Of a stretch of 64,000 bases of DNA, positions 34,487-43,878 are shown piece by piece. The notes under the pieces are model-generated. The model was not told where the DNA came from, ran no database searches, and worked only from the letters and a program-made list of their open reading frames with translations. Position numbers and translations under genes: made by a program. The DNA is from Frateuria soli (lineage in GTDB: Bacteria > Pseudomonadota > Gammaproteobacteria > Xanthomonadales > Rhodanobacteraceae): positions 1,178,001-1,242,000 of the forward strand of contig NZ_CP088252.1 in assembly GCF_021117385.1 (NCBI RefSeq), written 5' to 3'. Positions within the stretch are counted from its first letter, which is position 1, and every line of letters begins with the position of its first letter.

Positions 34487-35128
34487 TCAGCCGTTGTCGA
34501 GCGTCGCCCCGGTCAGCAGGCCCCGCGCCAGCATGCTGCACTGGCGGCGGTTGAGCACGATCTGCCACTGCCGCCCGCCGACCTGCCGCCACAACACCGC
34601 CGAGCGCACGGCGGCAAGCAGGTTGGCGCGCACCTTTTCCACCACCGCCGCCTGTTGCAGGAATTGCGGGTTGCCGCTGACCATCACCCGCGGGTTCAGC
34701 GTCGACAGGGTCGATGCGTAGAGGTCGGCCAGGCGCCGGACTACCTGCGGCGAGTCCTGGCCGAAATGGGCAACCTGCCGCTGCGCCGCGACGATGCCCT
34801 CCTGCAGTTTCGCGGTCAGCTCCGGGCGACGGGCCAGGCTGCGCTCCAGCCGCATCACGGTGACCGCCATCCGGGTCAGCGCCATATCGCGGCTGCTGTC
34901 GTCGAGCTGGCCGATCAGGTTGCGCAAGCCCAGCCGTACGCCGCCCACGCCGCCATAGACCGCGGCCACCGACGGCGCGTCGATACGGAACACGCTGGCC
35001 ACGCTGGATTCCATCGCCGTTTCGTCGCAGCGGCCCTGGTTGCCCAGCTGCTGTGCCAGGCCCACCGCCTGGAAGAGGCCAGCCAGTGCCAGCACGCGCG
35101 GTTCATTGATGGCGAGGGTGTCGAGCAC
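34487..35128 (-). CDS. hflD: lysogenisation regulator homologue
   Basis: The 213-residue protein matches HflD, an all-helical inner-membrane-associated factor that in E. coli interacts with phage lambda CII; its housekeeping role is unknown. It includes ALAGLFQAVGLAQQLGNQG, GLRNLIGQLDDSSRDMALTRMAVTVMRLERSLARRPEL, a QVAHFGQDSPQV segment and a C-terminal VVEKVRANLLAAVRSAVLW. The start is GTG at 35128, one base after the mnmA stop, so the pair is translationally coupled, the same order as in E. coli. Its 3' end is the source of the duplicated segments between it and lysR. Confidence 0.9.
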   Translation of the reverse strand: MLDTLAINEPRVLALAGLFQAVGLAQQLGNQGRCDETAMESSVASVFRIDAPSVAAVYGGVGGVRLGLRNLIGQLDDSSRDMALTRMAVTVMRLERSLARRPELTAKLQEGIVAAQRQVAHFGQDSPQVVRRLADLYASTLSTLNPRVMVSGNPQFLQQAAVVEKVRANLLAAVRSAVLWRQVGGRQWQIVLNRRQCSMLARGLLTGATLDNG

Positions 35129-35129
35129 G

Positions 35130-36242
35130 TCAGGTTCCTGCGGGGAGGGGAGAGAGGCCGCCGAACGGCGCGTCGGTGGCCGCGATCACGGCGCCGCCGA
35201 GGCAGGCCTCGCCGTCGTAGAACACCACCGACTGGCCCGGCGTGACGGCGCGCTGTGGTTGATCGAAGCGCACTTCCAGCCCGGCGGCCGACAGCTGCAC
35301 CGCGCATGCCTGGTCCGCCTGGCGGTAGCGGGTCTTGGCGGTGCAGCGGAAGGACGCCGCCGGGGCCGTGCCGGCTACCCAGGTCGGCTCGTCGGCCAGC
35401 AGGCGCGTCGATTGCAGCCAATGGTTCTGGCCACCTTGCGCCACGTAAAGCACGTTCGCGGCCACGTCCTTGCCCACCACATACCACGGCTCGCCGCCCA
35501 TGCCCTGGCGCCCGCCGATGCCCAGCCCGTTTCGCTGGCCCAGCGTGTAGTACATGGTGCCCTGGTGCTCGCCGACCAACGTCCCTTCCGGCGTACGCAT
35601 CTCGCCGGGGCGCGCCGGGATGTAATGCGCCAGGAAGCTGCGGAAGTCGCGCTCGCCGATGAAGCAGATGCCGGTCGAATCCTTCTTGGCGTGCGTGGGC
35701 AGGGCGGCGGCGCGGGCCAGCTCGCGCACCCGCGTCTTTTCGATCTCGCCGACCGGGAACAGCGTGGCGGCCAGTTGCCGCTGGCCCAGCGCATGCAGGA
35801 AGTAGGTCTGGTCCTTGGAGGCGTCCACCGCGCGCAGCAGCCGGTAGCTGCCGTCGCGTTCGTCGACGCGCGCGTAGTGGCCGGTGGCGATCTTCTCCGC
35901 GCCAAGCGCGCGCGCCTCGTCGAGAAAGGTCTTGAACTTGATCTCGCGGTTGCACAGCACGTCCGGGTTGGGCGTGCGCCCGGCGCGGTACTCGGCCAGG
36001 AAATGGGCGAACACGCCGTCCCAGTACTCGGCGACGAAGTTGCGCACGTGGAAGGGGATGCCCAGGCGACCGCAGACTGCCAGGGCATCCTTGCGATCGG
36101 CGTCGGCGGTGCAGGGGCCGGACCGGTCGTCCTCCTCCCAGTTCTGCATGAACAGGCCTTCGACCTCGTGCCCCGCCTGCTGCAGCAGCAGCGCGGCGAC
36201 CGACGAGTCGACCCCGCCGGAGACGCCCAGCATCACCTTCAT
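35130..36242 (-). CDS. mnmA: tRNA-specific 2-thiouridylase
   Basis: The 370-residue enzyme thiolates U34 of tRNA-Lys, Glu and Gln, using sulphur relayed by the TusE-type chain. The PP-loop is [16 protein letters not shown] (6-21); the two catalytic cysteines are C97 ([12 protein letters not shown]) and C193 ([13 protein letters not shown]). [12 protein letters not shown] and the C-terminal beta-barrel ([12 protein letters not shown]) complete the family pattern. The ATG overlaps the upstream nudJ stop as ATGA, and hflD follows after one base. The nudJ-mnmA-hflD order is conserved in gammaproteobacteria. Assignment certain. Confidence 0.95.
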   Translation of the reverse strand: MKVMLGVSGGVDSSVAALLLQQAGHEVEGLFMQNWEEDDRSGPCTADADRKDALAVCGRLGIPFHVRNFVAEYWDGVFAHFLAEYRAGRTPNPDVLCNREIKFKTFLDEARALGAEKIATGHYARVDERDGSYRLLRAVDASKDQTYFLHALGQRQLAATLFPVGEIEKTRVRELARAAALPTHAKKDSTGICFIGERDFRSFLAHYIPARPGEMRTPEGTLVGEHQGTMYYTLGQRNGLGIGGRQGMGGEPWYVVGKDVAANVLYVAQGGQNHWLQSTRLLADEPTWVAGTAPAASFRCTAKTRYRQADQACAVQLSAAGLEVRFDQPQRAVTPGQSVVFYDGEACLGGAVIAATDAPFGGLSPLPAGT

Positions 36243-36727
36243 GGCCGCGCGGGCTCCGCAAGCAGGCTGGACAGTACGTCCACTGGCAGGCGCCGGCCCG
36301 CCAGCCAGGCATCGATGCTCAGCAGGACCATGGGGCTGCGCAGGCGTTCGCCCAGCGCGGCGATCTCCGCACGGGTCAGCCACACCGCGCGACGGATACC
36401 CTGGTCGAGCAGGCGGTGCGGATCGTGCGCCAGCGCCCGCGCCGCGAAGCTGAAGCGCACCACGCCCTCGCCATGCTCGGTGCTGCGCCACTGATGCACG
36501 CCCAGGAAATGCTCCACCTCGATCGTCCAGCCGGTTTCCTCGAGCGTCTCGCGCACCGCGGCCTGCAGGAGGCTTTCCTTGTCGTCCAGGTGGCCAGCCG
36601 GCTGGTTGTACACGAGGCGGCCGTCGACCTCCTCCTCGACCATCAGGTAGCGCTCGCCACGCGTCACCACGCAGGCGACGGTGACGTGGGGACGCCAGAC
36701 GGACGGGGGGGTGGCAGTGACGGACAT
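36239..36727 (-). CDS. nudJ: NUDIX hydrolase, NudJ-like (thiamine pyrophosphate phosphatase)
   Basis: The protein (162 residues from ATG 36727) has the Nudix box [23 protein letters not shown] (residues about 46-68, split), which binds Mg2+ and hydrolyses a nucleoside-diphosphate linkage. Placement directly before mnmA fits NudJ, known to remove phosphate from HMP-PP and TPP. The stop overlaps the mnmA start (ATGA). A GTG at 36742 would add five residues; neither start has a strong ribosome binding site. Exact substrate is inferred from the family. Confidence 0.87.
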   Translation of the reverse strand: MSVTATPPSVWRPHVTVACVVTRGERYLMVEEEVDGRLVYNQPAGHLDDKESLLQAAVRETLEETGWTIEVEHFLGVHQWRSTEHGEGVVRFSFAARALAHDPHRLLDQGIRRAVWLTRAEIAALGERLRSPMVLLSIDAWLAGRRLPVDVLSSLLAEPARP

Positions 36728-36856
36728 CGGGGACAGGAGCACTGGAAAAGCGCCATTGTGCCATCACCTAAACGAGGCGCGTCCTGCACGGCGGCGCGAC
36801 GGGGCTGCATCCATCGCGGCGTATACTCCGTACCAGCAATAAATTCCCCACGAGCA

Positions 36857-37183
36857 ATGGCCCACGAACCCGAAAACGACCCTGGCAGCGGACACGGCCT
36901 GGCTGTCGAGACCAGCCGCCCGGAACTGGCACGGCCGCCACTTTTTCAAGTTGTGCTGCTGAATGACGATTTCACTCCCATGGACTTCGTGGTCGAGGTG
37001 CTGCGCGGTTTTTTCGCCATGGACCAGGAGCGCGCGGTGCAGGTGATGCTGCACGTGCATACCCGCGGCAAGGGGGTGTGCGGCGTGTTCACCCGCGAGG
37101 TAGCGGAGACGAAAGTGACTCAGGTGAACGAGTACTCACGGACTCATCAGCATCCCTTGTTGTGCACTATGGAAAAGCTATGA
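36857..37183 (+). CDS. clpS: ATP-dependent Clp protease adaptor
   Basis: The 108-residue protein is ClpS, the adaptor that delivers N-degron substrates to ClpA. The core [20 protein letters not shown] and the [34 protein letters not shown] segment are diagnostic; the substrate pocket uses the conserved Asn-Asp and His. An N-terminal flexible extension of about 25 residues precedes the core, as usual. It starts at ATG 36857 and lies 66 bases ahead of clpA, the classic arrangement. It is divergent from nudJ. Confidence 0.95.
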   Translation: MAHEPENDPGSGHGLAVETSRPELARPPLFQVVLLNDDFTPMDFVVEVLRGFFAMDQERAVQVMLHVHTRGKGVCGVFTREVAETKVTQVNEYSRTHQHPLLCTMEKL

Positions 37184-37249
37184 GCGGCCCCATCTTGTAG
37201 CCATCGCGGCAAAAGGCCGCCCTGTCATTCCCAAGCGGAGAAGGTCCGG

Positions 37250-39520
37250 ATGTTCAGCAAGGATCTCGAAGTCACCATCGGCCACTGCTACAAGCAGGCC
37301 CGCGAGCAGCGCCACGAGTTCATGACCGTGGAGCACCTGTTGCTCGCCCTCACCGAAAACCAGTCCGCGCTGGGCGCCTTGCGCGCCTGCGGCGTGGACC
37401 TGCCGCGGCTGTCGGCCGAGCTCGAGCGGATCATCGCCGAGACCGTGCCGGTGTTGCCGCACGGGGACGAGCGCGACACCCAGCCGACGCTCGGCTTCCA
37501 GCGTGTGCTCCAGCGCGCGGTCTACCACGTGCAGTCCTCCGGCCGTAAGGAGGTCACCGGCGCCAACGTGCTGGTGGCGATCTTCGGCGAAAAGGATTCC
37601 CATGCCGTCTACTTCCTGCATCAGCAGGAGATCACCCGGCTGGACGTGGTCAACTACATCTCGCACGGCATCGCCAAGATCGGCGACGAGCCGAGCGCGG
37701 GCATGCCCGGCAGCGAGCGCGAGGGCGAGGAGGGTGCCGACAGCAAGGGCAACCCGCTCAACGAATACGCCACAAACCTCAACGAACTGGCGCTGGAAGG
37801 CAAGATCGATCCGCTGATCGGCCGCCAGGACGAGATCGAGCGCACCATCCAGGTGCTCTGCCGCCGCCGCAAGAACAACCCGCTCTACGTGGGCGACGCG
37901 GGCGTGGGCAAGACCGCTTTGGCCGAGGGCCTGGCCAAGCGCATTGTCGAGGGCGAGGTGCCCGAGGTGCTGGAGGCGGCGGTGATCTGGTCGCTCGACC
38001 TGGGCGCCCTGGTCGCCGGCACCAAGTACCGCGGCGACTTCGAGAAGCGCCTGAAGGCGGTGATCACCCAGCTGAAGAAGCAGCCGGGCGCGATTCTCTT
38101 CATCGACGAGATCCACACCATCATCGGGGCCGGTTCCGCCTCGGGCGGCACCATGGACGCGTCCAACCTGATCAAGCCCATGCTGGCTTCGGGCGAGCTG
38201 CGCTGCATCGGTTCGACCACCTTCCAGGAGTTCCGGGGCATCTTCGAGAAGGACCGCGCGCTGGCCCGTCGCTTCCAGAAGATCGACGTGGTCGAGCCGA
38301 CCATCGCCGACAGCATCGAGATCCTGAAGGGCCTGAAGAGCCGCTTCGAGGAACACCACAACGTCGCCTACACCAACGAGGCGCTGAAGGCCGCGGTCGA
38401 CCTGTCGGTCAAGCACATCCCCGACCGCCTGCTGCCGGACAAGGCCATCGACGTGATCGACGAGGCCGGCGCACGCCAGCGCCTGCTGCCCGAGGAACAG
38501 CGTACCGGCACGATCGACGTGCCCGAGGTGGAGTACATCGTCGCCAAGATGGCGCGCATCCCCGCCAAGCAGGTCTCGGCGTCCGATCGCGACGTGCTGA
38601 AGAACCTCGAGCGCAACCTGAAGATGGTGGTGTTCGGGCAGGACCAGGCGATCGAGGCGCTGGCCGCCTCCATCAAGATGGCACGCTCGGGCTTGGCCGA
38701 TCCGACCAAGCCGATCGGCAGCTTCCTGCTGGCCGGCCCGACCGGCGTCGGCAAGACCGAGGTGACCAAGCAACTGGGGCTGCAACTGGGCATCGAGATG
38801 ATCCGCTTCGACATGTCCGAGTACATGGAAGCCCACTCGGTCTCGCGCCTGGTCGGCGCGCCCCCGGGCTACGTCGGTTTCGACCAGGGCGGCCTGCTGA
38901 CCGAGGCGGTGACCAAGCATCCGCATGCCGTGCTGCTGCTCGACGAGATCGAGAAGGCACACCCGGACGTGTTCAACATCCTGCTGCAGGTGATGGACCG
39001 CGGCGTGCTGACCGACACCAATGGGCGCGAGGCCAACTTCAAGAACGTGATCCTGGTGATGACCACCAACGCCGGCGCCCAGCAGGCCTCGCGGCGGAGC
39101 ATCGGCTTCGTCAAGCAGGACCACGCGACCGACTCGCTTGAGGTCATCCGCAAGATGTTCACGCCGGAGTTCCGAAACCGCCTGGATGCGGTCATCCAGT
39201 TCCATGCGCTGGACTTCGAGCACATCCTGCGCGTGGTGGACAAGTTCCTGATCGAACTGGAAGCGCAGTTGACCGAAAAGCACGTTGGCCTGGACGTCGA
39301 CGCCGACGCCCGCCGCTGGCTGGCCGAGCATGGCTTCGACCCGCAGATGGGCGCGCGCCCGATGGCACGCGTCATCCAGGAGAAGGTCAAGCGGGCGCTG
39401 GCGGACGAGCTGCTGTTCGGCAAGCTGTCCGAGGGCGGCAAGGTGCTGCTGAGCGTGCGCGACGGCGAACTGCACGTGGAGACCGAGGCGGCCGAGAAGA
39501 TGCCGGTCGTGGTGGAGTAA
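37250..39520 (+). CDS. clpA: ATP-dependent Clp protease ATP-binding subunit
   Basis: The 756-residue AAA+ unfoldase feeds substrates to ClpP. It has two N-terminal Clp repeats (about 1-140), AAA module 1 with Walker A GDAGVGKT (215-222), a short middle linker, AAA module 2 with Walker A GPTGVGKT (about 496-503), and sensor regions ending [16 protein letters not shown] precedes the ATG. The gene lies downstream of clpS and ends ten bases before a long perfect palindrome. The whole length is normal for ClpA; clpP is not in the window. Confidence 0.97.
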   Translation: MFSKDLEVTIGHCYKQAREQRHEFMTVEHLLLALTENQSALGALRACGVDLPRLSAELERIIAETVPVLPHGDERDTQPTLGFQRVLQRAVYHVQSSGRKEVTGANVLVAIFGEKDSHAVYFLHQQEITRLDVVNYISHGIAKIGDEPSAGMPGSEREGEEGADSKGNPLNEYATNLNELALEGKIDPLIGRQDEIERTIQVLCRRRKNNPLYVGDAGVGKTALAEGLAKRIVEGEVPEVLEAAVIWSLDLGALVAGTKYRGDFEKRLKAVITQLKKQPGAILFIDEIHTIIGAGSASGGTMDASNLIKPMLASGELRCIGSTTFQEFRGIFEKDRALARRFQKIDVVEPTIADSIEILKGLKSRFEEHHNVAYTNEALKAAVDLSVKHIPDRLLPDKAIDVIDEAGARQRLLPEEQRTGTIDVPEVEYIVAKMARIPAKQVSASDRDVLKNLERNLKMVVFGQDQAIEALAASIKMARSGLADPTKPIGSFLLAGPTGVGKTEVTKQLGLQLGIEMIRFDMSEYMEAHSVSRLVGAPPGYVGFDQGGLLTEAVTKHPHAVLLLDEIEKAHPDVFNILLQVMDRGVLTDTNGREANFKNVILVMTTNAGAQQASRRSIGFVKQDHATDSLEVIRKMFTPEFRNRLDAVIQFHALDFEHILRVVDKFLIELEAQLTEKHVGLDVDADARRWLAEHGFDPQMGARPMARVIQEKVKRALADELLFGKLSEGGKVLLSVRDGELHVETEAAEKMPVVVE

Positions 39521-39530
39521 GGCCCTGAAG

Positions 39531-39602
39531 TAGGAGCGCGCCTGTGCGCGACCGCCATGCACGGGTGGCAGTGCATGGCGGTCGCGCACAGGCGCGCTCC
39601 TA
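39531..39602. repeat. TAGGAGC-family palindrome, copy 4: 32-bp perfect hairpin
   Basis: Arms at 39531-39562 and 39571-39602 are perfect complements over 32 bp with an 8-base loop (GGGTGGCA). The arms read TAGGAGCGCGCCTGTGCGCG plus ACCGCCATGCAC. It lies between clpA and infA; it could protect or insulate both transcripts. Confidence 0.92.
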
Positions 39603-39636
39603 CAACTGGCGACCCACGGGAGGGACGACGGGCACG

Positions 39637-39660
39637 AAAAAGGCCGCGCGATGCGCGGCC
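39637..39660 (-). terminator. terminator of infA
   Basis: Read on the minus strand: GGCCGCGC, loop ATC, GCGCGGCC, then TTTTT (AAAAA at 39637-39641 on the plus strand). It ends infA transcription; on the plus strand it is only a weak end for clpA. Confidence 0.75.
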
Positions 39661-39682
39661 TCTTCATTTGTCCCGCTGGCGC

Positions 39683-39901
39683 CTACTTCATGCGGTAGGT
39701 GATCCGCCCCTTGGTCAGGTCATAGGGAGTCATCTCGACCTTGACCTTGTCGCCCGTGAGGATGCGGATGTAGTGCTTGCGCATGCGGCCGGAAATATGG
39801 GCGGTGATCACGTGCCCGTTTTCCAGCTGCACACGGAACATGGTGTTGGGCAGGGTCTCCTGGACCGTGCCTTCCATTTCGATGACGTCGTCTTTGGCCA
39901 T
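39683..39901 (-). CDS. infA: translation initiation factor IF-1
   Basis: The 72-residue OB-fold protein starts at ATG 39901 ([19 protein letters not shown]) and ends [13 protein letters not shown], a complete IF-1 that binds the ribosomal A site during initiation. CGGAAC lies before the start. An open frame to 39976 would add about 25 non-homologous residues and is not the real start. It is convergent with clpA and separated by the palindrome and terminator. Confidence 0.97.
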   Translation of the reverse strand: MAKDDVIEMEGTVQETLPNTMFRVQLENGHVITAHISGRMRKHYIRILTGDKVKVEMTPYDLTKGRITYRMK

Positions 39902-39983
39902 GCGTTCCGCTGTGTAGGGCCCGGCCGTGGCGGCCGCGTAAGCGGGGAAGTATGACACGTCCGGGCGCCTGATCAAAGGAAGC

Positions 39984-40268
39984 TCAGGCGGCGCCCCCGA
40001 AATACTCGTCCAGCTTGCGACGGATTTCCTGCTCCACCATGCCTTTGAGCGGCGAGAGCATGAGGCCGAGCTCGGCGGTGACGTGGACCGATTCGGGCGC
40101 CACCGCGATCCCGCCGCTCACGCCCGAGCGCGAGAACCGCAGGGTGTCGCCCTGCCACTGGCTCTGCATGTCGAACTTCTCGCGCATGCGCGCGGCGACC
40201 TTGTCGACCACGGCGCGGGCCTGGTCCATGGGGAGATGATGCGGGCGGCGGATGTCGATCTTGGGCAT
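39984..40268 (-). CDS. polyhydroxyalkanoate granule-type protein (PHA_gran_rgn family)
   Basis: The 94-residue protein is of the PHA system family (PF09650 type), starting [29 protein letters not shown] and containing [20 protein letters not shown], with a C-terminal [11 protein letters not shown]. In PHA producers such proteins are encoded near phaC; here no phaC is in the window, so the role is open. It is a tight helical, cytoplasmic protein. It is divergent from the FHA gene at 40366. Family assignment is good, function uncertain. Confidence 0.8.
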   Translation of the reverse strand: MPKIDIRRPHHLPMDQARAVVDKVAARMREKFDMQSQWQGDTLRFSRSGVSGGIAVAPESVHVTAELGLMLSPLKGMVEQEIRRKLDEYFGGAA

Positions 40269-40365
40269 GGATGGGCTCCGTGTGGATTGCCCATCTTACG
40301 CGGCACGCGCGAAGAAGATGCCGGGCATCTGCTAGAGTCCCGGCCATCTCTGGATCGGTCTTTTG

Positions 40366-41133
40366 ATGCGCATCGAGTTTCCCAATTCGGCTCGCGAGGA
40401 GTTCCGCTGGGCGCAGGTTGCCCTGCGCATCGGCAGCGCGCCGGACAACGACCTGGTGGTCTCGGCCCAGCAGGGTTCGGCGCACCATCTGCGCATCCTG
40501 CAGGACCGCCGCGGCTGGGTGCTGGAAGTGCTGTCGGGCGCCGGGCGCGTCTACGTCAACGCTCGCCCCGTGCGCGAGCGCGCGTTGCTGCGTCCGGGCG
40601 ACATCCTGAGCCTGGGCGACTGCCGCATGCTGTTGTGCGCCGACGAGGCGCCGGCCATGCGCGCGCCGGTAACGCTTTCCGAGCAGGGCCGCTGCACCGC
40701 TGCCCTGCGCGCGGTGGCCGGCCCGTTGTCGGGGCGCGTGTTCCCGCTGCAGGAGCGCCTGGAGCTGGGGCCGCAGGGCGACCAGCCGCTGGAGTTGCCG
40801 CAGGCCGCCGCGGCCTCGCTGGCGCTGTTCTGGAAGGAAGGCGAGCTGCGCGTGGCCGCCGGGTCGACGCCGCCGCGCTATCCGCTGCGGCTCAACGGCG
40901 TGGTGGTGGAACAGGCGGCATTGCATCCGGGCGACCAGCTCGGCATCGCCATGCACCGTTTCGTGATCGACGCTCCCGGCTTGCTGCCCGCACCGGCGGG
41001 GACGCCACCGGAAGTGGCCGCCGGGCGCCTGCCTGAGGATGAGGCCGGCCCACGGGGCGAGGTGTGGTGGCTGATCGCCACGGCCGCGGTGCTGGCACTC
41101 CTGATCGCGCTGATCCTGTTGGTGCGGTTCTAG
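40366..41133 (+). CDS. FHA-domain protein with a C-terminal membrane anchor
   Basis: This 255-residue protein has an N-terminal FHA domain (about residues 15-80): the phosphothreonine-binding loop LRIGSAPDNDLVVSAQQGSAHH, then RVYVNARPVRERALLRPGDIL. A second domain, residues about 105-210, is similar in size and shares the HPGDQLGIAMHRFVID segment, possibly an FHA repeat. The C-terminus is one transmembrane helix (WWLIATAAVLALLIALILLVRF, about 232-255, read in parts) so the FHA domains face the cytoplasm. ATG 40366 is the start. It is convergent with the DNA ligase gene. Partner unknown. Confidence 0.8.
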   Translation: MRIEFPNSAREEFRWAQVALRIGSAPDNDLVVSAQQGSAHHLRILQDRRGWVLEVLSGAGRVYVNARPVRERALLRPGDILSLGDCRMLLCADEAPAMRAPVTLSEQGRCTAALRAVAGPLSGRVFPLQERLELGPQGDQPLELPQAAAASLALFWKEGELRVAAGSTPPRYPLRLNGVVVEQAALHPGDQLGIAMHRFVIDAPGLLPAPAGTPPEVAAGRLPEDEAGPRGEVWWLIATAAVLALLIALILLVRF

Positions 41134-41188
41134 CCGCAATCATCACGGGAATACGAGTTCCCGCAGGGTGGCGCGCAGAGTCCGGGAC

Positions 41189-42781
41189 TCAGCCTTCCGC
41201 CATGCGCTTGAGCTCGTCCAGCCGGTCGGCGTCGCGAATCGACAGGTCCGTGCGCCAGCGCAGGATGCGCGGGAAACGTACCGCCACGCCGGACTTGTGC
41301 CGACCGGAGCGCTGGATCGCCTCATAGGCCAGCTCGAACACATGCTCCGGTTCGACCGAGCGCACCGGCCCGAAGCGCTCGATCGTGTGTGCGCGGATCC
41401 AGGCATCGAGCCGCGCGATCTCGGCATCGTCCAGGCCCGAATAGGCCTTGGCCACCGGCACCAGGTGGCCGCGGTCCCATACGCCGAAGGTGTAATCGGT
41501 AAACAGGCCCGCGCGCCGGCCGTGGCCGGACTGGGCATAGATCAGCACCGCGTCCAGCGTGTAGGGATCGACCTTCCACTTCCACCAGTCGCCCCGCCTG
41601 CGCCCCACGCGGTAGGGCGAATCCAGCCGCTTGAGCATCAGGCCCTCGGTCCGTCGCTCGCGCGATTGCCCGCGCAGCTGCGCCAGTGCGGTCCAGTCGT
41701 CCGTGTCGGCGGCGGGCGAGAGCAGCAGCGCCGGCGGCATACCCTCCAGCAGCACGGCGAGCCGGGCGCGGCGAAGGTGCAGCGGCACCTCGCGCAGGTC
41801 GGCGCCGTCGAGTTCCAGCAGGTCGTAGGCCATGAAACGCACCGGCGTCTCGGCCAGCAGCTTCGCGCCGGGCTTGAGCTTGCCGATGCGCTTCTGCAGG
41901 GCCGTGAATGGCCGTGGCGCCGCCGCGTCCTCGTCCCAGGCAAGGATTTCTCCATCCAGCACGCAGCCGGAAGGCAGTGCGCAGGCCGCCTGCTCGATTT
42001 CCGGGAAGCGCCCGTCCAGCCGTTCCTCGCCGCGCGACCAAAGCCGTGCCTCGTCATCACGTCGCATGAGCTGGGCGCGGATGCCGTCCCACTTCCATTC
42101 GGCCAGCCATTCGGCACGTTCCCCCAGGCTTTCCACGGGCGATTCCAGCGGCGAGGCGAGGAAGAACGGGTAGGGCCGATGCTCGCGGTGGGCGTCGTCC
42201 CCGGCCGGCCGGGCTAGCGCGGCCAGCGAGATCGCGCCGGGCTTCCACTCGCCGCTCAGCCGGTGGGCGATCAGGTCGGTCGGCAGCTGCGACCACAGCG
42301 CCAGCGCCTGCACCACCAGCCGCTGCGAGACGCCTACGCGCAGCGCACCGGTGATCAGCTTGTTGAGCAGGTAGACCTCCTCCGATGGAAGGGTCGCCCA
42401 CCAGGCGCGCAACTGGGCCACGCGAGCGGGCGGGTCGAGCCGGCTCAAGGACGGCAGGCGCTGCTCCATCCACACGTGCAGCGGAGTGTCGTCGGACGGC
42501 TGGCCGGGTGGCAGCAGCAACGCGATGGCTTCGGCCAGGTCGCCCACGTGCGCGTAGCTTTCGTCGATGAGCCAGTCGGGATGGCCGGTCGCCTCGCGGG
42601 TCGCCTGGCGCAACTCGGTGACGCTGGCCAGCCGGCGCAGCTTGCCGCCGCCGAGCACGTACACCGCCCACGCGGCGTCCGCTGGCGGCGCATCGCGCAG
42701 GAATGCGGCGATGGCGTCCCGTTTGGCGGTGGTGGAGCCGGTGCGGTCGAGCGCGGCGTACAGCTGCACGAAGCGGCGCAT
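41189..42781 (-). CDS. ATP-dependent DNA ligase (ligase-associated system)
   Basis: The 530-residue enzyme seals nicks with ATP. The adenylated lysine is K230 in AEWKWDGIRAQL, the motif order KxDG, SRGEERLDGRFPEIE, VLDGEIL, and the C-terminal LMLKRLDSPYR and WKWKVDPYTLDAVLIY are visible. The N-terminal 200 residues are a helical DNA-binding domain. The next gene, 3 bases upstream, encodes the beta-CASP exonuclease that accompanies this ligase class in repair. The usual third partner, a large helicase, is not next to it. Assignment strong. Confidence 0.92.
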   Translation of the reverse strand: MRRFVQLYAALDRTGSTTAKRDAIAAFLRDAPPADAAWAVYVLGGGKLRRLASVTELRQATREATGHPDWLIDESYAHVGDLAEAIALLLPPGQPSDDTPLHVWMEQRLPSLSRLDPPARVAQLRAWWATLPSEEVYLLNKLITGALRVGVSQRLVVQALALWSQLPTDLIAHRLSGEWKPGAISLAALARPAGDDAHREHRPYPFFLASPLESPVESLGERAEWLAEWKWDGIRAQLMRRDDEARLWSRGEERLDGRFPEIEQAACALPSGCVLDGEILAWDEDAAAPRPFTALQKRIGKLKPGAKLLAETPVRFMAYDLLELDGADLREVPLHLRRARLAVLLEGMPPALLLSPAADTDDWTALAQLRGQSRERRTEGLMLKRLDSPYRVGRRRGDWWKWKVDPYTLDAVLIYAQSGHGRRAGLFTDYTFGVWDRGHLVPVAKAYSGLDDAEIARLDAWIRAHTIERFGPVRSVEPEHVFELAYEAIQRSGRHKSGVAVRFPRILRWRTDLSIRDADRLDELKRMAEG

Positions 42782-42784
42782 CGC

Positions 42785-43771
42785 TCAGGCCCCCAGCGCT
42801 GAAAGCGGCAGCGCATCGTGGCCCAGCTCGCGCAGATAGCGCACCAGTGCGTCGCCATCGCCATGGGTGACGTAGATGCGCCGGGCACCGCTGTCGCCCA
42901 CGCTGCGCAGCAGGCCGTCCCAGTCCGCATGGTCGGAGACCACGAATCCACGGTCATAGCCGCGACGTCGGCGGTTGCCGCGGATCCGCATCCAGCCGGA
43001 GGCGAAGGCGGTCGAGGCGTTCGGGAAGCGGCGCATCCACAGGGAGCCGGCGGCCGAAGGTGGCGCAAGGATCAGCTCCCCCGCGAGCGCCGCGCCGCGC
43101 GCACCTTCCTCCAGCGGTTGCGTCGGCGGCAGCGCCACGCCGGCATCCCGATAGAGCCGGGTCAGGCGCAGCAGTGCCCCGTGCAGGTAGACCACGCGAT
43201 CGACGCGCGGCGCGAGCTCGGCCAGCAGCCGTTGCGCCTTGCCCAGCGCATAGCAGAACAGAACGGCGGCGACCTTGCGGCGGGCGCAGTCATCCCACCA
43301 TGCGAGCAGTTCGTCGATTACCTGCGTCATCGGCGGCCAGCGATACACCGGCAGGGCGAACGTCGACTCGGTGACGAAGGTGTCACAGCGCACCGGCTCG
43401 AACGGCGCGCAGGTCGGGTCGGCTTCGCGCTTGTAGTCGCCCGAAACCACCACCACCCGCCCGGCATGTTCCATGCGCACCTGGGCCGCGCCCAGCATGT
43501 GGCCCGATGGATGCAGCGATACCCGCACGTCGCCCAGGACGAACGGCTCGCCGTAGTCGTAAGCCTCGATCAGGGCCGGCTCGCCCAGCCGCTCGCGCAT
43601 CAGGCCGAGCCCGGCGCGCGCCACGTGGTAGCACGCGTTGCCCTGGCGCGCATGATCGCCGTGCGCATGCGTCACCACGGCCTGCGCCACCGGCTCGGCC
43701 GGGTCGATGTAGAAGCCGCCGGCGGGGCAGTAGAGACCCTCGGGGCGGGGCTGGAGCAGCGGGTCGGGCAC
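42785..43771 (-). CDS. ligase-associated DNA exonuclease (beta-CASP metallo-beta-lactamase)
   Basis: This 328-residue metallo-beta-lactamase fold enzyme has the zinc motif THAHGDH (34-40), with later ligands in SGHMLGAAQ, VSGDYKREADP and the beta-CASP segment YALGKAQRLLAEL, and VSDHADWDGL near the end. It belongs to the exonuclease family found with ATP-dependent ligases. Its stop is 3 bases before the ligase start, so they are an operon. The start is GTG at 43771. A bacterial DNA end-processing role is inferred from the family. Confidence 0.88.
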   Translation of the reverse strand: MPDPLLQPRPEGLYCPAGGFYIDPAEPVAQAVVTHAHGDHARQGNACYHVARAGLGLMRERLGEPALIEAYDYGEPFVLGDVRVSLHPSGHMLGAAQVRMEHAGRVVVVSGDYKREADPTCAPFEPVRCDTFVTESTFALPVYRWPPMTQVIDELLAWWDDCARRKVAAVLFCYALGKAQRLLAELAPRVDRVVYLHGALLRLTRLYRDAGVALPPTQPLEEGARGAALAGELILAPPSAAGSLWMRRFPNASTAFASGWMRIRGNRRRRGYDRGFVVSDHADWDGLLRSVGDSGARRIYVTHGDGDALVRYLRELGHDALPLSALGA

Positions 43772-43878
43772 GGGGCGACGCTAGGAAGAGGCGCGTCAAG
43801 GTCGCGCCAATGCCCCGGGTTGGCGAGCGGGCGGGAGGTGACCCGGCGGGCTTGCGCTCAAGGGGGGAACGGTAAGGG

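Larger units (their letters stand above)
33866..34630. repeat. triplicated composite segment: lysR 3' end + palindrome + hflD 3' end
   Basis: Three tandem units begin with the same coding-derived GCGTTTGCC segment at 33866 (real lysR), 34080 and 34350. Each is followed by a copy of the lysR tail, a TAGGAGCCCGCTTGCGGGC palindrome and a stretch matching the 3' end of hflD. The hflD-derived block is full length only in the last unit, where it is the real gene; in unit 2 (34213-34320) it is diverged with small indels, and in unit 1 it carries a large internal deletion (about 34034-34040). Unit lengths are 214, 270 and about 280 bases. This is best read as tandem duplications of the convergent gene junction. 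Confidence 0.82.

Noticed and set aside
37178-39667. An 829-codon open frame on the minus strand
   Set aside because: Antisense to clpA, which has intact Walker and Clp repeat motifs.
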